Below are positions 52,535-60,922 of a stretch of 64,000 nt of DNA, in pieces (the first letter of the stretch is position 1; every line of letters begins with the position of its first letter). Origin of the DNA: Pedobacter sp. L105. GTDB taxonomy: Bacteria; Bacteroidota; Bacteroidia; Sphingobacteriales; Sphingobacteriaceae. Under the pieces are notes generated by a model. The model saw only the letters and a list, made by a program, of their open reading frames with translations, made no database searches and was not told the DNA's origin. Location: assembly GCF_009765875.1 (NCBI RefSeq), contig NZ_LMUP01000007.1:256199-320198 (forward strand). The letters run 5' to 3'. Position numbers and translations under genes: made by a program.

Positions 52535-52572
52535 AAGCCCCCAAAATCATCTTAATTTTGGGGGCTTCTTTA
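52535..52572 (+). terminator. Terminator between the DPP-IV and GH15 genes
   Basis: AAGCCCCCAAAAT pairs exactly with ATTTTGGGGGCTT around a 7-nt loop. It serves the plus-strand peptidase gene and, with A runs before it, probably the convergent one as well. Confidence 0.85.
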
Positions 52573-52619
52573 TGGTTAAGAAAATGAAGACGTTACCTTT
52601 TAAAATCTTTCAAATAGTA

Positions 52620-54434
52620 TTATAACCTATCTATTTGTTTGTCTAGTTCCAGCGCAGCGCTGATGAGTGCCAGATGTGTAAAAGCCTGAGGGAAATTCCC
52701 AAGGTGCTCCCCTCTTTTTCCAATCTGCTCACTAAACAAACCCAGATGGTTGGCATAACCTGCCATTTTCTCAAAATATTCCAGTGCCTTACTCACTTCC
52801 TTATTCTTGGCCAGGGCTTCAATGAACCAGAAAGAACACATGTTAAACGTACCTTCCTCTCCTGCTATGCCATCAGCATCTCCGGTATTGTTGTAACGGT
52901 AGATCAGCACGTCGGTGCTTAACCTTTCTTCAATAACTTTCATGGTAGATAACCAGCGCGGTTCATCCGGAGTAATAAAATGCACCAAAGGCATGAGCAA
53001 TGCTGATGCATCAACTCCTTCAGCACCTTTATATTGCACCCATGCCCCTACATTTTCATTCCAGAAACCATCATAGATATCAAGGTAAATTTTATCGCGG
53101 ATGTCTTTCCACTCTATTTCCGGGTATGGAAAAGACCTGTCTTCTGCAATTTTGATGGCCCTGTCCATTGCTACCCAACACATCAACCGGGTATGCAGGT
53201 AATGTTTTGTCCCATTTCTAAACTCCCAAATCCCATGATCGGGTTTTGCCCAGTTCTTTACTACATATAGAATATGCTTTTGGACCGTCTTCCATAACTC
53301 AAAATTAATTTTAGTATGGTTTTTATTGTAGAGATAAATAGTATCGATCAATTCGCCGTAAATATCCAGCTGCAGCTGCGTTTTAGCAGCATTACCAATT
53401 CTAACCGGTCTGGATTTCATGTAACCTTCCATATGTTGAAGTTCTTCCTCCTCCATCACTGGAGAACCGTCAATGGAATACATCAGGTGTAATGCCTTGT
53501 CGTCTGAGCGTCCCTCTATCCAATGAAGAAAGCTGGAGGCTTCTTCCCAGTATCCCAAACGAAGAAAAGCATACATGGTAAAGGCTGCATCCCTGATCCA
53601 GGTAAAGCGGTAATCCCAGTTGCGGCTTCCACCCAGCGACTCCGGAAGACTAAAGGTAGGCGCTGCAACCATAGATCCATAAGTAGTGGAGGTAAGCAGT
53701 TTCAAAGTAATGGCCGATCGGGATACCAGGTCGTTCCACCGACCTTTATACGTAGACTTATTGATCCATTTTCTCCAGAAGGTCACTGTTTCCTGGTAAG
53801 TGGAATTCTTATAAAAGTCAATACTCCTTAAATTTTCTGTTTCTCCCTTTTTGACAGATTCCAGTACGATCCATGCCTCTTCGCCCTGATTCAACGTAAT
53901 TTCAGCATAACCATCCTGGCCTTTAAAACGCAGAGGGAAATCTGATATCAGCCGCACCATGCTGTCCCCATCATGAATGGCCAGAAATGTCAATTCGTTT
54001 TTGCCCGTTTTATCAATTTGATGCTGTGCTTTGGCATAATCAAAACGTGGTGCACAATTTACCTTATAGGTGATCTTTCCACGTACAGTTTTTATCTTTC
54101 TGACGATGGAGCAGATACTGCTGGGATTATCAAAGTCTTCAATCGGCATGTAGTCGGTTAACTCAGAGATTCCTTCTTCAGAAAAAAACCTGGTGAGGAG
54201 AACGGCCGTGCCCGGCATGTACAATTGTTTGGTTTTGGTGGAGCTTAGCTGCGGCACTACAGAAAAAGTACCACCATTCTCCTTATCCAGCAAACTGGCA
54301 AAGACAGTAGGTGAATCAAAGTTAGGAAAACACATGAAGTCCACATCCCCATACAAAGAAACAAGGGCCACCGTTTTCATGTTGCCAATAATCCCGTAGT
54401 TTTCAATCGGTAAATATTCAGTATTTTTAGACAT
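52620..54434 (-). CDS. Glycoside hydrolase family 15 (glucoamylase/trehalase-like)
   Basis: A 604-residue cytoplasmic-type enzyme (no signal peptide) that hydrolyses alpha-glucosidic bonds. N-terminal beta-sandwich (residues 1-220; YLPIENYGIIGNMKTVALVS). The (alpha/alpha)6 barrel has RNWDYRFTWIRDAAFTMYAF, the general acid region HGIWEFRNGTKHYLHTRLMC, and the general base in AGEEGTFNMCSFWFIEAL. The entry SLYGDVDFMCFPNFDSP is usual for bacterial GH15. Trehalose or glucan substrates are both possible. Confidence 0.9.
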   Translation of the reverse strand: MSKNTEYLPIENYGIIGNMKTVALVSLYGDVDFMCFPNFDSPTVFASLLDKENGGTFSVVPQLSSTKTKQLYMPGTAVLLTRFFSEEGISELTDYMPIEDFDNPSSICSIVRKIKTVRGKITYKVNCAPRFDYAKAQHQIDKTGKNELTFLAIHDGDSMVRLISDFPLRFKGQDGYAEITLNQGEEAWIVLESVKKGETENLRSIDFYKNSTYQETVTFWRKWINKSTYKGRWNDLVSRSAITLKLLTSTTYGSMVAAPTFSLPESLGGSRNWDYRFTWIRDAAFTMYAFLRLGYWEEASSFLHWIEGRSDDKALHLMYSIDGSPVMEEEELQHMEGYMKSRPVRIGNAAKTQLQLDIYGELIDTIYLYNKNHTKINFELWKTVQKHILYVVKNWAKPDHGIWEFRNGTKHYLHTRLMCWVAMDRAIKIAEDRSFPYPEIEWKDIRDKIYLDIYDGFWNENVGAWVQYKGAEGVDASALLMPLVHFITPDEPRWLSTMKVIEERLSTDVLIYRYNNTGDADGIAGEEGTFNMCSFWFIEALAKNKEVSKALEYFEKMAGYANHLGLFSEQIGKRGEHLGNFPQAFTHLALISAALELDKQIDRL

Positions 54435-54705
54435 AATTTATTTCTTAATTAGGGATATTTAAGGGTTTTCATACCCTAACTAAGGGTGAAATGTGGAAAA
54501 CTATTTGAAATTTATTTTTAATTTTCTCCTTTTTTTCTCCTTTTCATATGTAATTTATAGCTGTTATCATAAGTAAAAACCCTTATCAGGGTTGAATCTG
54601 ATAAGGGAGTGAAAGGTAAAATAGGACATCCACCCTATTAAAAAAATATTCTCGCAACTCATTAACAGCACGTATTGAGAAAGGTTTAAAAATAATCTTG
54701 TATTA
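54435..54705. other. Boundary region between host genes and the prophage
   Basis: A+T-rich, no ORF supported. It must contain the GH15 promoter and the left edge of the phage-like element. A terminator hairpin is listed separately. No tRNA gene or recognisable attachment core is visible from one end alone. Confidence 0.5.
54575..54607 (-). terminator. Terminator of the leftward phage transcripts
   Basis: On the minus strand CCCTTATCAG (complement of 54598-54607) pairs perfectly with CTGATAAGGG (complement of 54580-54589) around an 8-nt loop, followed by TTTTTAC. It lies about 100 bp past the last phage gene. Confidence 0.8.
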
Positions 54706-54930
54706 TCATAAATTTGAATGTTCAATAAAGTTTGTTATCTCATTCAAATACACATCTAATAAATCGATTGATGAAGCCCATGCGGGAGTAGCACTTGAAA
54801 TTTCAATTCTTTCGCAATAAACATAACCTAATAAAATCCCATCCCACTGTACAAACCATTTACCAGCCTCATCATCTGGATAGTAAATTACTATCTCCCT
54901 ATCATCTATAAAAGTCTTAATTGATTCCAT
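54706..54930 (-). CDS. Phage-region small protein, unknown
   Basis: A 74-residue acidic soluble protein (IDDREIVIYYPDDEAGKWFV, then VYCERIEISSATPAW) with no signal or membrane segment. Last gene before the terminator of the leftward transcript; 16 bp after the preceding gene. No family recognised. Confidence 0.5.
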   Translation of the reverse strand: MESIKTFIDDREIVIYYPDDEAGKWFVQWDGILLGYVYCERIEISSATPAWASSIDLLDVYLNEITNFIEHSNL

Positions 54931-54946
54931 CTACTTGATATTGCGG

Positions 54947-55294
54947 TTAGTTCACTTCTACCCTTTTCAAACCTTTTACATAAAATTCTTTAGTGGTCGT
55001 ACCATTTAAATAGAATTTAAAAGTGAAACTATAATCTTCAATTTCGTTATCAATTAAAAATTGACTCAATTGAGGCTGTATAACGATTAGGAAGGAATTG
55101 CAGTAATTACCAGGAGTTGATAATATATGCTTTTGCTGATAACCATCACTGAATAGGCGTAAATCAACTATTACTTTCCCTTCCATGTCAACAGTTAAAA
55201 AGTTACCACCTGTAAGTGACCAGCTAATAGACTGGTTATTTTTAACCCACTGGTTTAAGTGAGCGTTGAGCTTTGTTACGAATGTGTTTTCCAT
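54947..55294 (-). CDS. Phage-region protein, unknown
   Basis: A 115-residue soluble protein with beta-prone strands (ISWSLTGGNFLTVDMEGKVI, FTFKFYLNGTTTKEFYVKG). No motif I recognise. Paired with the 74-residue gene just downstream (16 bp). Both may be accessory (moron-like) genes at the element's edge. Confidence 0.5.
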   Translation of the reverse strand: MENTFVTKLNAHLNQWVKNNQSISWSLTGGNFLTVDMEGKVIVDLRLFSDGYQQKHILSTPGNYCNSFLIVIQPQLSQFLIDNEIEDYSFTFKFYLNGTTTKEFYVKGLKRVEVN

Positions 55295-55364
55295 AGTAAC
55301 ACAAAATAATGCTAATATTTTTAGTATTCCAAATGTTGTTGAAAATTTTTATTAACATTGAAAC

Positions 55365-55754
55365 ATGAAGAAATTGGGAGCTGTAGTGGGGTACTTGTAC
55401 TTTTTAGTTATTAACCTAACGTTCGGTTTTATAATTCCAATATTCGTATTAAAATCTTTCCATCATTTTGAAGATGTTTGGTATTCTGCACTAAGTTGGA
55501 CAACAATTAAAACTTTTCTATATAGTATGTTTGCATTGTTAGGTGCAGGACTTATGGGTTTCAGCACTTATGCGCTTCTTATAACAATAGATAAAGGCAC
55601 TTTAACCAGGTCAACGACCAGAATTATAAATTTATCCTGCCTTACTTTAGCACTAATATGCTTTTTTTACACACAAATCGTAGGCAAAAATATTATAACA
55701 GTAGCATTCATCATCCTATTTGCGGTATTTGGTAATGTATTAAGCAAGAAATAA
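55365..55754 (+). CDS. Four-TM membrane protein on the opposite strand (possible moron)
   Basis: A 129-residue protein with four hydrophobic segments (about residues 5-29, 47-72, 86-101, 108-125) and a basic C-terminus (LSKK). It is the only plus-strand gene in the phage block and has its own upstream region, where TAACATTG is one mismatch from the -7 box just before the ATG. Such independently transcribed membrane genes in prophages often encode exclusion or lysogenic-conversion functions. The role is not known here. Confidence 0.6.
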   Translation: MKKLGAVVGYLYFLVINLTFGFIIPIFVLKSFHHFEDVWYSALSWTTIKTFLYSMFALLGAGLMGFSTYALLITIDKGTLTRSTTRIINLSCLTLALICFFYTQIVGKNIITVAFIILFAVFGNVLSKK

Positions 55755-55756
55755 TC

Positions 55757-56545
55757 CTAGTAACTGAAAAAGTTATACTCTAATCCCAGAACAGGTAGCC
55801 AATGTTGGCTTTGTGGAAAGTATAATTCGCTACCTGTTCCTGTAACTTTACCCCACTTCACACGTAATTGTGCACCAGCACCCACATGCCCATTTTGAGG
55901 AAGATAAACAGTTCTGGCTGCTAGTTTGATACCAAAATCTTTTTCAGATGCTGGTACAGTTAGCTTTTTTACACCGTTAACCGTTGAATTAGGGTCATCA
56001 CTGGCAACATCAATATATTTATGGTCTTCACCCAGAAACCACTTTTTTCTATTGTACTGGATTACATTTAAGTTTTGATTGTACTTGTAACTAAAGAAAC
56101 CCGTTTTTGCGGTATCTATATCAGGCGTGTAACTTACGTACAGGTTTTTATCTGTATAAGTATACATTCTCCTTTTCAATGAATCGTTGGTTTGAACAGC
56201 TTGCAGATTCTTCCCCTGAATGGTTTGATTGATTTGGGTTAATGAAACAATTTCTTTCTTTTGAATGTCTGTCATTCTTATCAATGAATCTACAAATGCG
56301 GTATCATAACCGACATTAGAAGTCATTAAATCTTTAGGAAGAACATTATTTGTCTCTTCCAAAATCGTATGTTCTACCCCGTTCTTATCAATCTTTTTAG
56401 TGATTAATTTAGCTTCAGCGTTTATAGTATTTTTAACTGTGTTATCTATAGCTGCAACCTTATGGCTGTGCTGGTATACCGCATATCCAACGGCAACGGC
56501 TGCAATAAGTATACATACAGCGGTTATTATCTTGTGAATCGTCAT
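55757..56545 (-). CDS. Phage protein with N-terminal membrane anchor and coiled coil
   Basis: A 262-residue protein: one N-terminal membrane segment (residues 5-23), a helical coiled-coil stretch (QKKEIVSLTQINQTIQGKNL), then a beta-rich C-terminal half ending LPVLGLEYNFFSY, reminiscent of outer-membrane or periplasmic strands. Its start codon overlaps the stop of the upstream 86-residue gene by 4 bp. Next to the endolysin, so a spanin-like or other lysis/envelope role is plausible. No family recognised. Confidence 0.55.
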   Translation of the reverse strand: MTIHKIITAVCILIAAVAVGYAVYQHSHKVAAIDNTVKNTINAEAKLITKKIDKNGVEHTILEETNNVLPKDLMTSNVGYDTAFVDSLIRMTDIQKKEIVSLTQINQTIQGKNLQAVQTNDSLKRRMYTYTDKNLYVSYTPDIDTAKTGFFSYKYNQNLNVIQYNRKKWFLGEDHKYIDVASDDPNSTVNGVKKLTVPASEKDFGIKLAARTVYLPQNGHVGAGAQLRVKWGKVTGTGSELYFPQSQHWLPVLGLEYNFFSY

Positions 56546-56802
56546 TTATTGTTATTATTTAAACTATCTGCCTTGTTGGATAACTGCACGATAACCCCAT
56601 TTTTAACCAGTATTGCATTTACCAGATTATCATTACGCTTCCTCTCACTATTTAATTCAATCCTTAATTCGGTTTTTTCCTCACTACAGGAAGTATCATT
56701 ATTTTTGGTCACACCTACCCACTGGTACAGCGCAAACCAAACCAGGGCAATCAAAAAGGAACCTATAGTTATCAGAATGTAGGTTAAAGGACTTTTAACC
56801 AC
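56542..56802 (-). CDS. Small single-TM coiled-coil phage protein (lysis cassette)
   Basis: An 86-residue protein: membrane segment at residues 6-29, then a charged coiled coil (EEKTELRIELNSERKRNDNL) and a Asn-rich tail. The only possible start is a GTG at 56802; no in-frame ATG is nearby. It overlaps the next gene by 4 bp and follows the endolysin by about 50 bp. The layout is that of an inner-membrane spanin subunit or holin accessory, but this is inference. Confidence 0.5.
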   Translation of the reverse strand: MVKSPLTYILITIGSFLIALVWFALYQWVGVTKNNDTSCSEEKTELRIELNSERKRNDNLVNAILVKNGVIVQLSNKADSLNNNNK

Positions 56803-56852
56803 ATCAGCAAAAGTTATCTAAATCTGGTTATTATCCTGTGTATTGTTATCCA

Positions 56853-57329
56853 TTAAATTTCTATTGTGACATATTTTATATCGTTGTCAACGAATGTGTT
56901 ACCTGCTTTATAATTAGCTAAAAGTGCTTTCCAATTATGACCAAAAGTCATTTCAAAATGTGGCTGGTCTAAAATTGAATGAAAGTCACCACCCCAAACA
57001 AAACCATGTTTTTTGAACACACTTACTACTTTCATCCAATTACTATCAACTTTCCAGGATTCAACACCATTAACCAGGTTAACAAAATCCAGGGCTAACC
57101 CGTAATTATGATAAGAAGAACCGCCTGGAGCATTTGTAACTTTTGCGCCTGGTGCCGTTCTGCCTTGTGCATAAAGTGCATCAGATTCTGCAAAGGTTCG
57201 TAAAGTCTGGGTAACTAGTGGATGCACACCAGCAGGTGTTGATGCAACAGCTTCTGCATAGGCATTTAATGCTTTTTGTCTGATTAGTGGGTGCAGTTGG
57301 TTTAGTTTTTCTATGCTTTTAGTCTCCAT
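56853..57329 (-). CDS. M15-family peptidase, phage endolysin
   Basis: A 158-residue soluble zinc peptidase that cuts peptidoglycan stem peptides. The M15C motifs are visible: SSYHNYGLALDFVN (zinc His and Asp spaced six apart), KKHGFVWGGDF, and the second His in DQPHFEMTF. The length and the entry LHPLIRQKALNAY match phage L-alanyl-D-glutamate/D-Ala-D-Ala type endolysins. There is no signal peptide, so release would depend on a holin. It lies behind a perfect palindromic terminator. Confidence 0.88.
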   Translation of the reverse strand: METKSIEKLNQLHPLIRQKALNAYAEAVASTPAGVHPLVTQTLRTFAESDALYAQGRTAPGAKVTNAPGGSSYHNYGLALDFVNLVNGVESWKVDSNWMKVVSVFKKHGFVWGGDFHSILDQPHFEMTFGHNWKALLANYKAGNTFVDNDIKYVTIEI

Positions 57330-57357
57330 AAGGAGGTATTGAGCATTGGAATAAAAT

Positions 57358-57379
57358 AGGGGTGCAGCGCTGCACCCCT
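57358..57379 (-). terminator. Perfect 22-bp palindrome terminator before the endolysin
   Basis: AGGGGTGCAGC/GCTGCACCCCT is a perfect palindrome without spacer, followed on the minus strand by TATTTTATT. It lies 6 bp past the stop of the structural gene at 57386, which separates structural and lysis transcripts. Confidence 0.75.
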
Positions 57380-57385
57380 TATGTC

Positions 57386-58519
57386 TTAACTTGCGTTTGT
57401 TAAAGGTGTATCTTTTGTTGCACTTCTAATTTCATCATAACCTGGTATTCTAGCAGTATAAAAAACTGCTTGTACTGTTGTACCTGTATCGGGTAATTCA
57501 GAAATATTTGCAATTTGGTTTGTACTAAATTTGGTTTGTATAGAGAATGCCCCAGCTTCATCACCAGTATGTTTAGTTCTATACCACCACTCTATTTCAA
57601 CTGCTGCTGCTTGTGCTGTTGTACAATTAGCAAAACTAAATGTAGGTGTCATATCACCAGTTGTTTGATTAAAACTCCATGCTAAATCATCTATATTAGG
57701 ATTATACACATGTGGATTAGGGTTAACCTGTCCTACATTCCATTTATTGATAATAGAAGTATTGATTGTTGCCTTATCAGCTACAAAATTTAGATAGTCT
57801 TGGCTTGTATAGGTATACATCGCATAACAATTCCAAATCGAGTTATTTGTGCTTACACCTAAACACCAGCGGGTAATGTTATCTAAGCCGACATCAATTA
57901 CACTTTTAGCAGGCATTGGTTTAGAATCTGCTAAGATTCCATCAATATCAACACTTAAAGTATCAGCGGTAAAAGTGAATGTAACTAAGCGTCTTTCAAA
58001 AAAGTTGATATGAGCATTAGGCATACCAAAATATGCAGGGTCGGAACCTCCCATTCTTAAACCAGGTGGCAGATTACCAGCGTATGGTGCATGTCCATCA
58101 CCTGAGTTACCACCATCGTTAAAACCTTCATATTCTTGTCCAGGCAGAAATTCCATAACCATGCTAAAAGCATATGGATAAGTTATAGATGCAAACTGCT
58201 CAGATTTGTAAAAAATATTAGGGGCATTATAAAATGCTACATATGGTCTATCTCTTTGATTTGCCCGTAAAAATGGTGGCCTAGCTAAATATGCGGTAAC
58301 ATCATCACCCTGGTATGCTAAATTTAGCCCAGATTTTCTATCAATTAAAGTATAAATACTATCACCATCAGCTACAGGCGCACCATCTTTTTTAAGAGAT
58401 ACACCAGGATAATAAATGTTGGTGGCAACTAATTCTTTATCATTTAATGCTGAATCAAAAACAGTATTAGGTGGCGGGGCAACTGTTGCCCCTACCATAA
58501 ATCTTCTTAGTGTCTTCAT
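57386..58519 (-). CDS. Phage structural protein, lectin-like fold possible
   Basis: A 377-residue protein from the ATG at 58519 (the frame stays open 13 codons further but would overlap the upstream gene). No signal. Segments such as YAFSMVMEFLPGQEYEG, RLVTFTFTADTLSVDIDG and NITRWCLGVSTNNSIW resemble a concanavalin/LamG-type beta-sandwich. The start lies 1 bp after the tail-fibre stop. Probably tail tip, receptor-binding or decoration protein; I recognise no named family. Confidence 0.6.
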   Translation of the reverse strand: MKTLRRFMVGATVAPPPNTVFDSALNDKELVATNIYYPGVSLKKDGAPVADGDSIYTLIDRKSGLNLAYQGDDVTAYLARPPFLRANQRDRPYVAFYNAPNIFYKSEQFASITYPYAFSMVMEFLPGQEYEGFNDGGNSGDGHAPYAGNLPPGLRMGGSDPAYFGMPNAHINFFERRLVTFTFTADTLSVDIDGILADSKPMPAKSVIDVGLDNITRWCLGVSTNNSIWNCYAMYTYTSQDYLNFVADKATINTSIINKWNVGQVNPNPHVYNPNIDDLAWSFNQTTGDMTPTFSFANCTTAQAAAVEIEWWYRTKHTGDEAGAFSIQTKFSTNQIANISELPDTGTTVQAVFYTARIPGYDEIRSATKDTPLTNAS

Positions 58520-58520
58520 G

Positions 58521-59783
58521 TTATGCAACCATTCCTGATTGTTGAAGATTAGGGGCAAGCATTTGCAAGGTATCCTGATAAACTTCTACATACAAATCAA
58601 CATTTGGTTGTGGAATTGTAATAGTGTCATCAATCTCAGTCCATGTATCACCAGCATCAAAAGAATATTCAGCATACATCTGTGTTCCTGTTCCTCTAAC
58701 TCTTCCTAGTGGCGTTCCAGTAAAATCAACATTGTTAAAATTATCCTGTCCGTCACCATTTCCAACAGCTGCCCATCTACCGTTTGTACTTGAATTATAC
58801 TGCCATTGAACTGCACCAATAAATGAATTGTTACCAGCTATAGCATTGCCCTCAATTACTCCAAATACACCACTTTTTCCAGTTAATGGTGAATCCATTC
58901 TAATTTCAAAAGGAGCACCAGCGGGTACTTTTAACTGTGAAACAGCTGCACCGTAATTATCTACAGGCGCAACGGTATAACTAACTGAATTACTGCTAAT
59001 TGTTACATCCTTCACAATACCAAATGCGGTAATAGGAGATAAAACAGTACCTGATGCTGAAGTTGTGATTGTAATAATATTACTTATAGCACTATCTGCT
59101 AAACCTGGTGCTGTTGCAAAAATTCTGTATTCATAATCTGTAGCAGGTGTTAAACCAGAGTCAGTAAAGTGGGTTGCTGTTGCTGTCCCTTCTTGTGTCC
59201 AGGTACCATTGATTAATTTTTGAATCGTGTAAGAAGTGGCATTAGCAATAGCATTCCACGACATTGAAGCACTCGAATTAGCAATACTTCCTGCTGCTAA
59301 AACAGGTGCAGATAATGTAATAGTTGCACCGCCCGCTGCAACCAGGTTATTAATGTAATTTAAAATTGAAGTGTTGGTGGTAATAAAGGAAATTAACTTG
59401 CTCTCACTTATTCCATCAGCAATACCATCATTATCTGAGTCGGCAAACCAATCAGATGTTAACGTTGGTAACTGGCTCAATGGTAAAGTACCATTGACTA
59501 AATCAGCTTTATTACTGATATCGACAGAAGTAACCGTTGCTAACCTGGCAATTTCTGTATCTGCAATAAGTGATTTACCTGTAATCTTATCTACTTTACC
59601 TGAAATATCAACATTAGCTAAAGTGGCTAACCTGGCAATTTCAGTATCTGCAATTAAGGATTTACCAGTAACGGTATCTACTTTAGAGTTAACACCGTTC
59701 TTCAATTCGTTAGCATCCTGGGCATTAAATGCTGCTGCATCATATGCATCAGTTTGTATTTTATCTGTGAAATTTACGTTCAT
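58521..59783 (-). CDS. Tail-fibre-like protein with repeats and FN3 domain
   Basis: A 420-residue protein. Residues about 34-115 contain 28-residue repeats (VTGKSLIADTEIARLATL, then ITGKSLIADTEIARLATV, then SNKADLV) of the kind that form triple-stranded phage fibre shafts. Residues about 165-255 look like a fibronectin type III domain (SASMSWNAIANATSYTIQKL, TPATDYEYRIFATAPG). The C-terminal 150 residues are beta-rich. Likely the receptor-binding fibre. Confidence 0.7.
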   Translation of the reverse strand: MNVNFTDKIQTDAYDAAAFNAQDANELKNGVNSKVDTVTGKSLIADTEIARLATLANVDISGKVDKITGKSLIADTEIARLATVTSVDISNKADLVNGTLPLSQLPTLTSDWFADSDNDGIADGISESKLISFITTNTSILNYINNLVAAGGATITLSAPVLAAGSIANSSASMSWNAIANATSYTIQKLINGTWTQEGTATATHFTDSGLTPATDYEYRIFATAPGLADSAISNIITITTSASGTVLSPITAFGIVKDVTISSNSVSYTVAPVDNYGAAVSQLKVPAGAPFEIRMDSPLTGKSGVFGVIEGNAIAGNNSFIGAVQWQYNSSTNGRWAAVGNGDGQDNFNNVDFTGTPLGRVRGTGTQMYAEYSFDAGDTWTEIDDTITIPQPNVDLYVEVYQDTLQMLAPNLQQSGMVA

Positions 59784-59819
59784 TTATGTGTGTTTCTTTT
59801 ACACGTATTGACCGTTAAC

Positions 59820-60356
59820 TTATAATTCTACAGGGAATGCATAAGGGAATTTACTTTCAATAATAACTGGTGCATTACCAAATGATATAGGGAAAGCATA
59901 GGGAAACTTTTTAGGTATAGTTGTAGGTATATCATTCAATGGAATAGCACATCTGTTTTGTGTCCTGATGCTTTGCAATTGTACAGTAAAAGTTAATCCT
60001 GCTATCCTATCGCCATCTGCTTCCGTAAACTTTTGACTGTTGGAAGATTTATTAAAAGTCCATGAAGGATTAAATTGTAAATAAGTATAAAAATCTTCTG
60101 CAATATCTAGGGCAGTAAAATAAATATCAGATTCATTTGTATTACCAGGAGTTAACAAATCAGCAATAGTAACCTGGTAGCTATCAGTTCTTACCTGGCC
60201 ATTGATACTAGAATCCAAATAATAAACGTTGGCAACAGTATATAACTTTGCCCTATCACCTATGAAATTCTTATTATCATATTGTGTTACTGAATTGATT
60301 TGCAGATGAGAATTAAACCAGGCAACTAATGCTGCACTTATTTCTTTGACAGTCAT
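59820..60356 (-). CDS. Phage connector/tail-completion-like protein
   Basis: A 178-residue soluble protein. The first 130 residues (MTVKEISAALVAWFNSHLQI, then NVYYLDSSINGQVRTDSYQ) look like the alpha+beta tail-terminator/connector fold found in tailed phages. The C-terminus carries the near-duplicate KKFPYAFPISF and SKFPYAFPVEL, about 18 residues apart. It stands 3 bp after the preceding gene. Assignment rests on position and size. Confidence 0.5.
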   Translation of the reverse strand: MTVKEISAALVAWFNSHLQINSVTQYDNKNFIGDRAKLYTVANVYYLDSSINGQVRTDSYQVTIADLLTPGNTNESDIYFTALDIAEDFYTYLQFNPSWTFNKSSNSQKFTEADGDRIAGLTFTVQLQSIRTQNRCAIPLNDIPTTIPKKFPYAFPISFGNAPVIIESKFPYAFPVEL

Positions 60357-60359
60357 AAT

Positions 60360-60917
60360 TTATAAATATCTATTACGCCCTCGGTTGAAGTAATCACTGA
60401 AATCATTGAAAGATTCAATGTATAAACCTGTAAGACTGGATGTAACATTAGTATCTGTTGCATCACTACATTCAACATCTTCATCAGTTTTGAGGTGTTC
60501 TATAAGCTCCAATTTAGCTGTGTTAGCTTTGGTATCATAATAGTTTTTAAGTCCTTCTATACCCTGGATATTAACCGTACTTGCTTCATTATCATTCATT
60601 TGTAACAAGCCTTTATTGGTAAGTTTGAATGAGTTTAAAACAATAAAATCAACTATCACTGCTGCCACCAAAAAGGGTTGAATATAGTCAGTAATTAAAG
60701 CCAAAGTATCAACACTAATAGCTACAGGATTAACGGTTAATAAACTATTATCAACTTCTGTAATGATAGAATTAAATAAGGTGTTCCCTAATATTTTACG
60801 TAGCTGATTGTGCTGCACATCATTTAGAATAACACGAATAGATTTAGGTGCTACACTCATTTCAATTAATGATTGATTTTTTATTTCTTCTTCTGAAATC
60901 AGTAATGTTTTCTTCAT
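60360..60917 (-). CDS. Phage head-tail connector-like protein (DUF6712-type)
   Basis: A 185-residue mostly helical protein (NQLRKILGNTLFNSIITEVD, then YIQPFLVAAVIVDFIVLN, NIQGIEGLKNYYDTKANTA). The helical composition and its position right behind the portal-like gene fit the head-tail adaptor proteins of Bacteroidota phages. Intergenic spacing to the portal-like stop is 5 bp. Specific family name is from memory and less certain. Confidence 0.55.
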   Translation of the reverse strand: MKKTLLISEEEIKNQSLIEMSVAPKSIRVILNDVQHNQLRKILGNTLFNSIITEVDNSLLTVNPVAISVDTLALITDYIQPFLVAAVIVDFIVLNSFKLTNKGLLQMNDNEASTVNIQGIEGLKNYYDTKANTAKLELIEHLKTDEDVECSDATDTNVTSSLTGLYIESFNDFSDYFNRGRNRYL

Positions 60918-60922
60918 GTTAT

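Noticed and set aside
54435..54705. Search for a phage attachment core or tRNA at the left edge
   Set aside because: No tRNA-like sequence is present, and a direct repeat cannot be tested because the other end of the element is outside the window.
57315..57345. AAGGAGGT near the endolysin start, resembling a Shine-Dalgarno
   Set aside because: It is on the strand opposite to the endolysin gene, so on the mRNA it is an anti-Shine-Dalgarno sequence. Probably chance.
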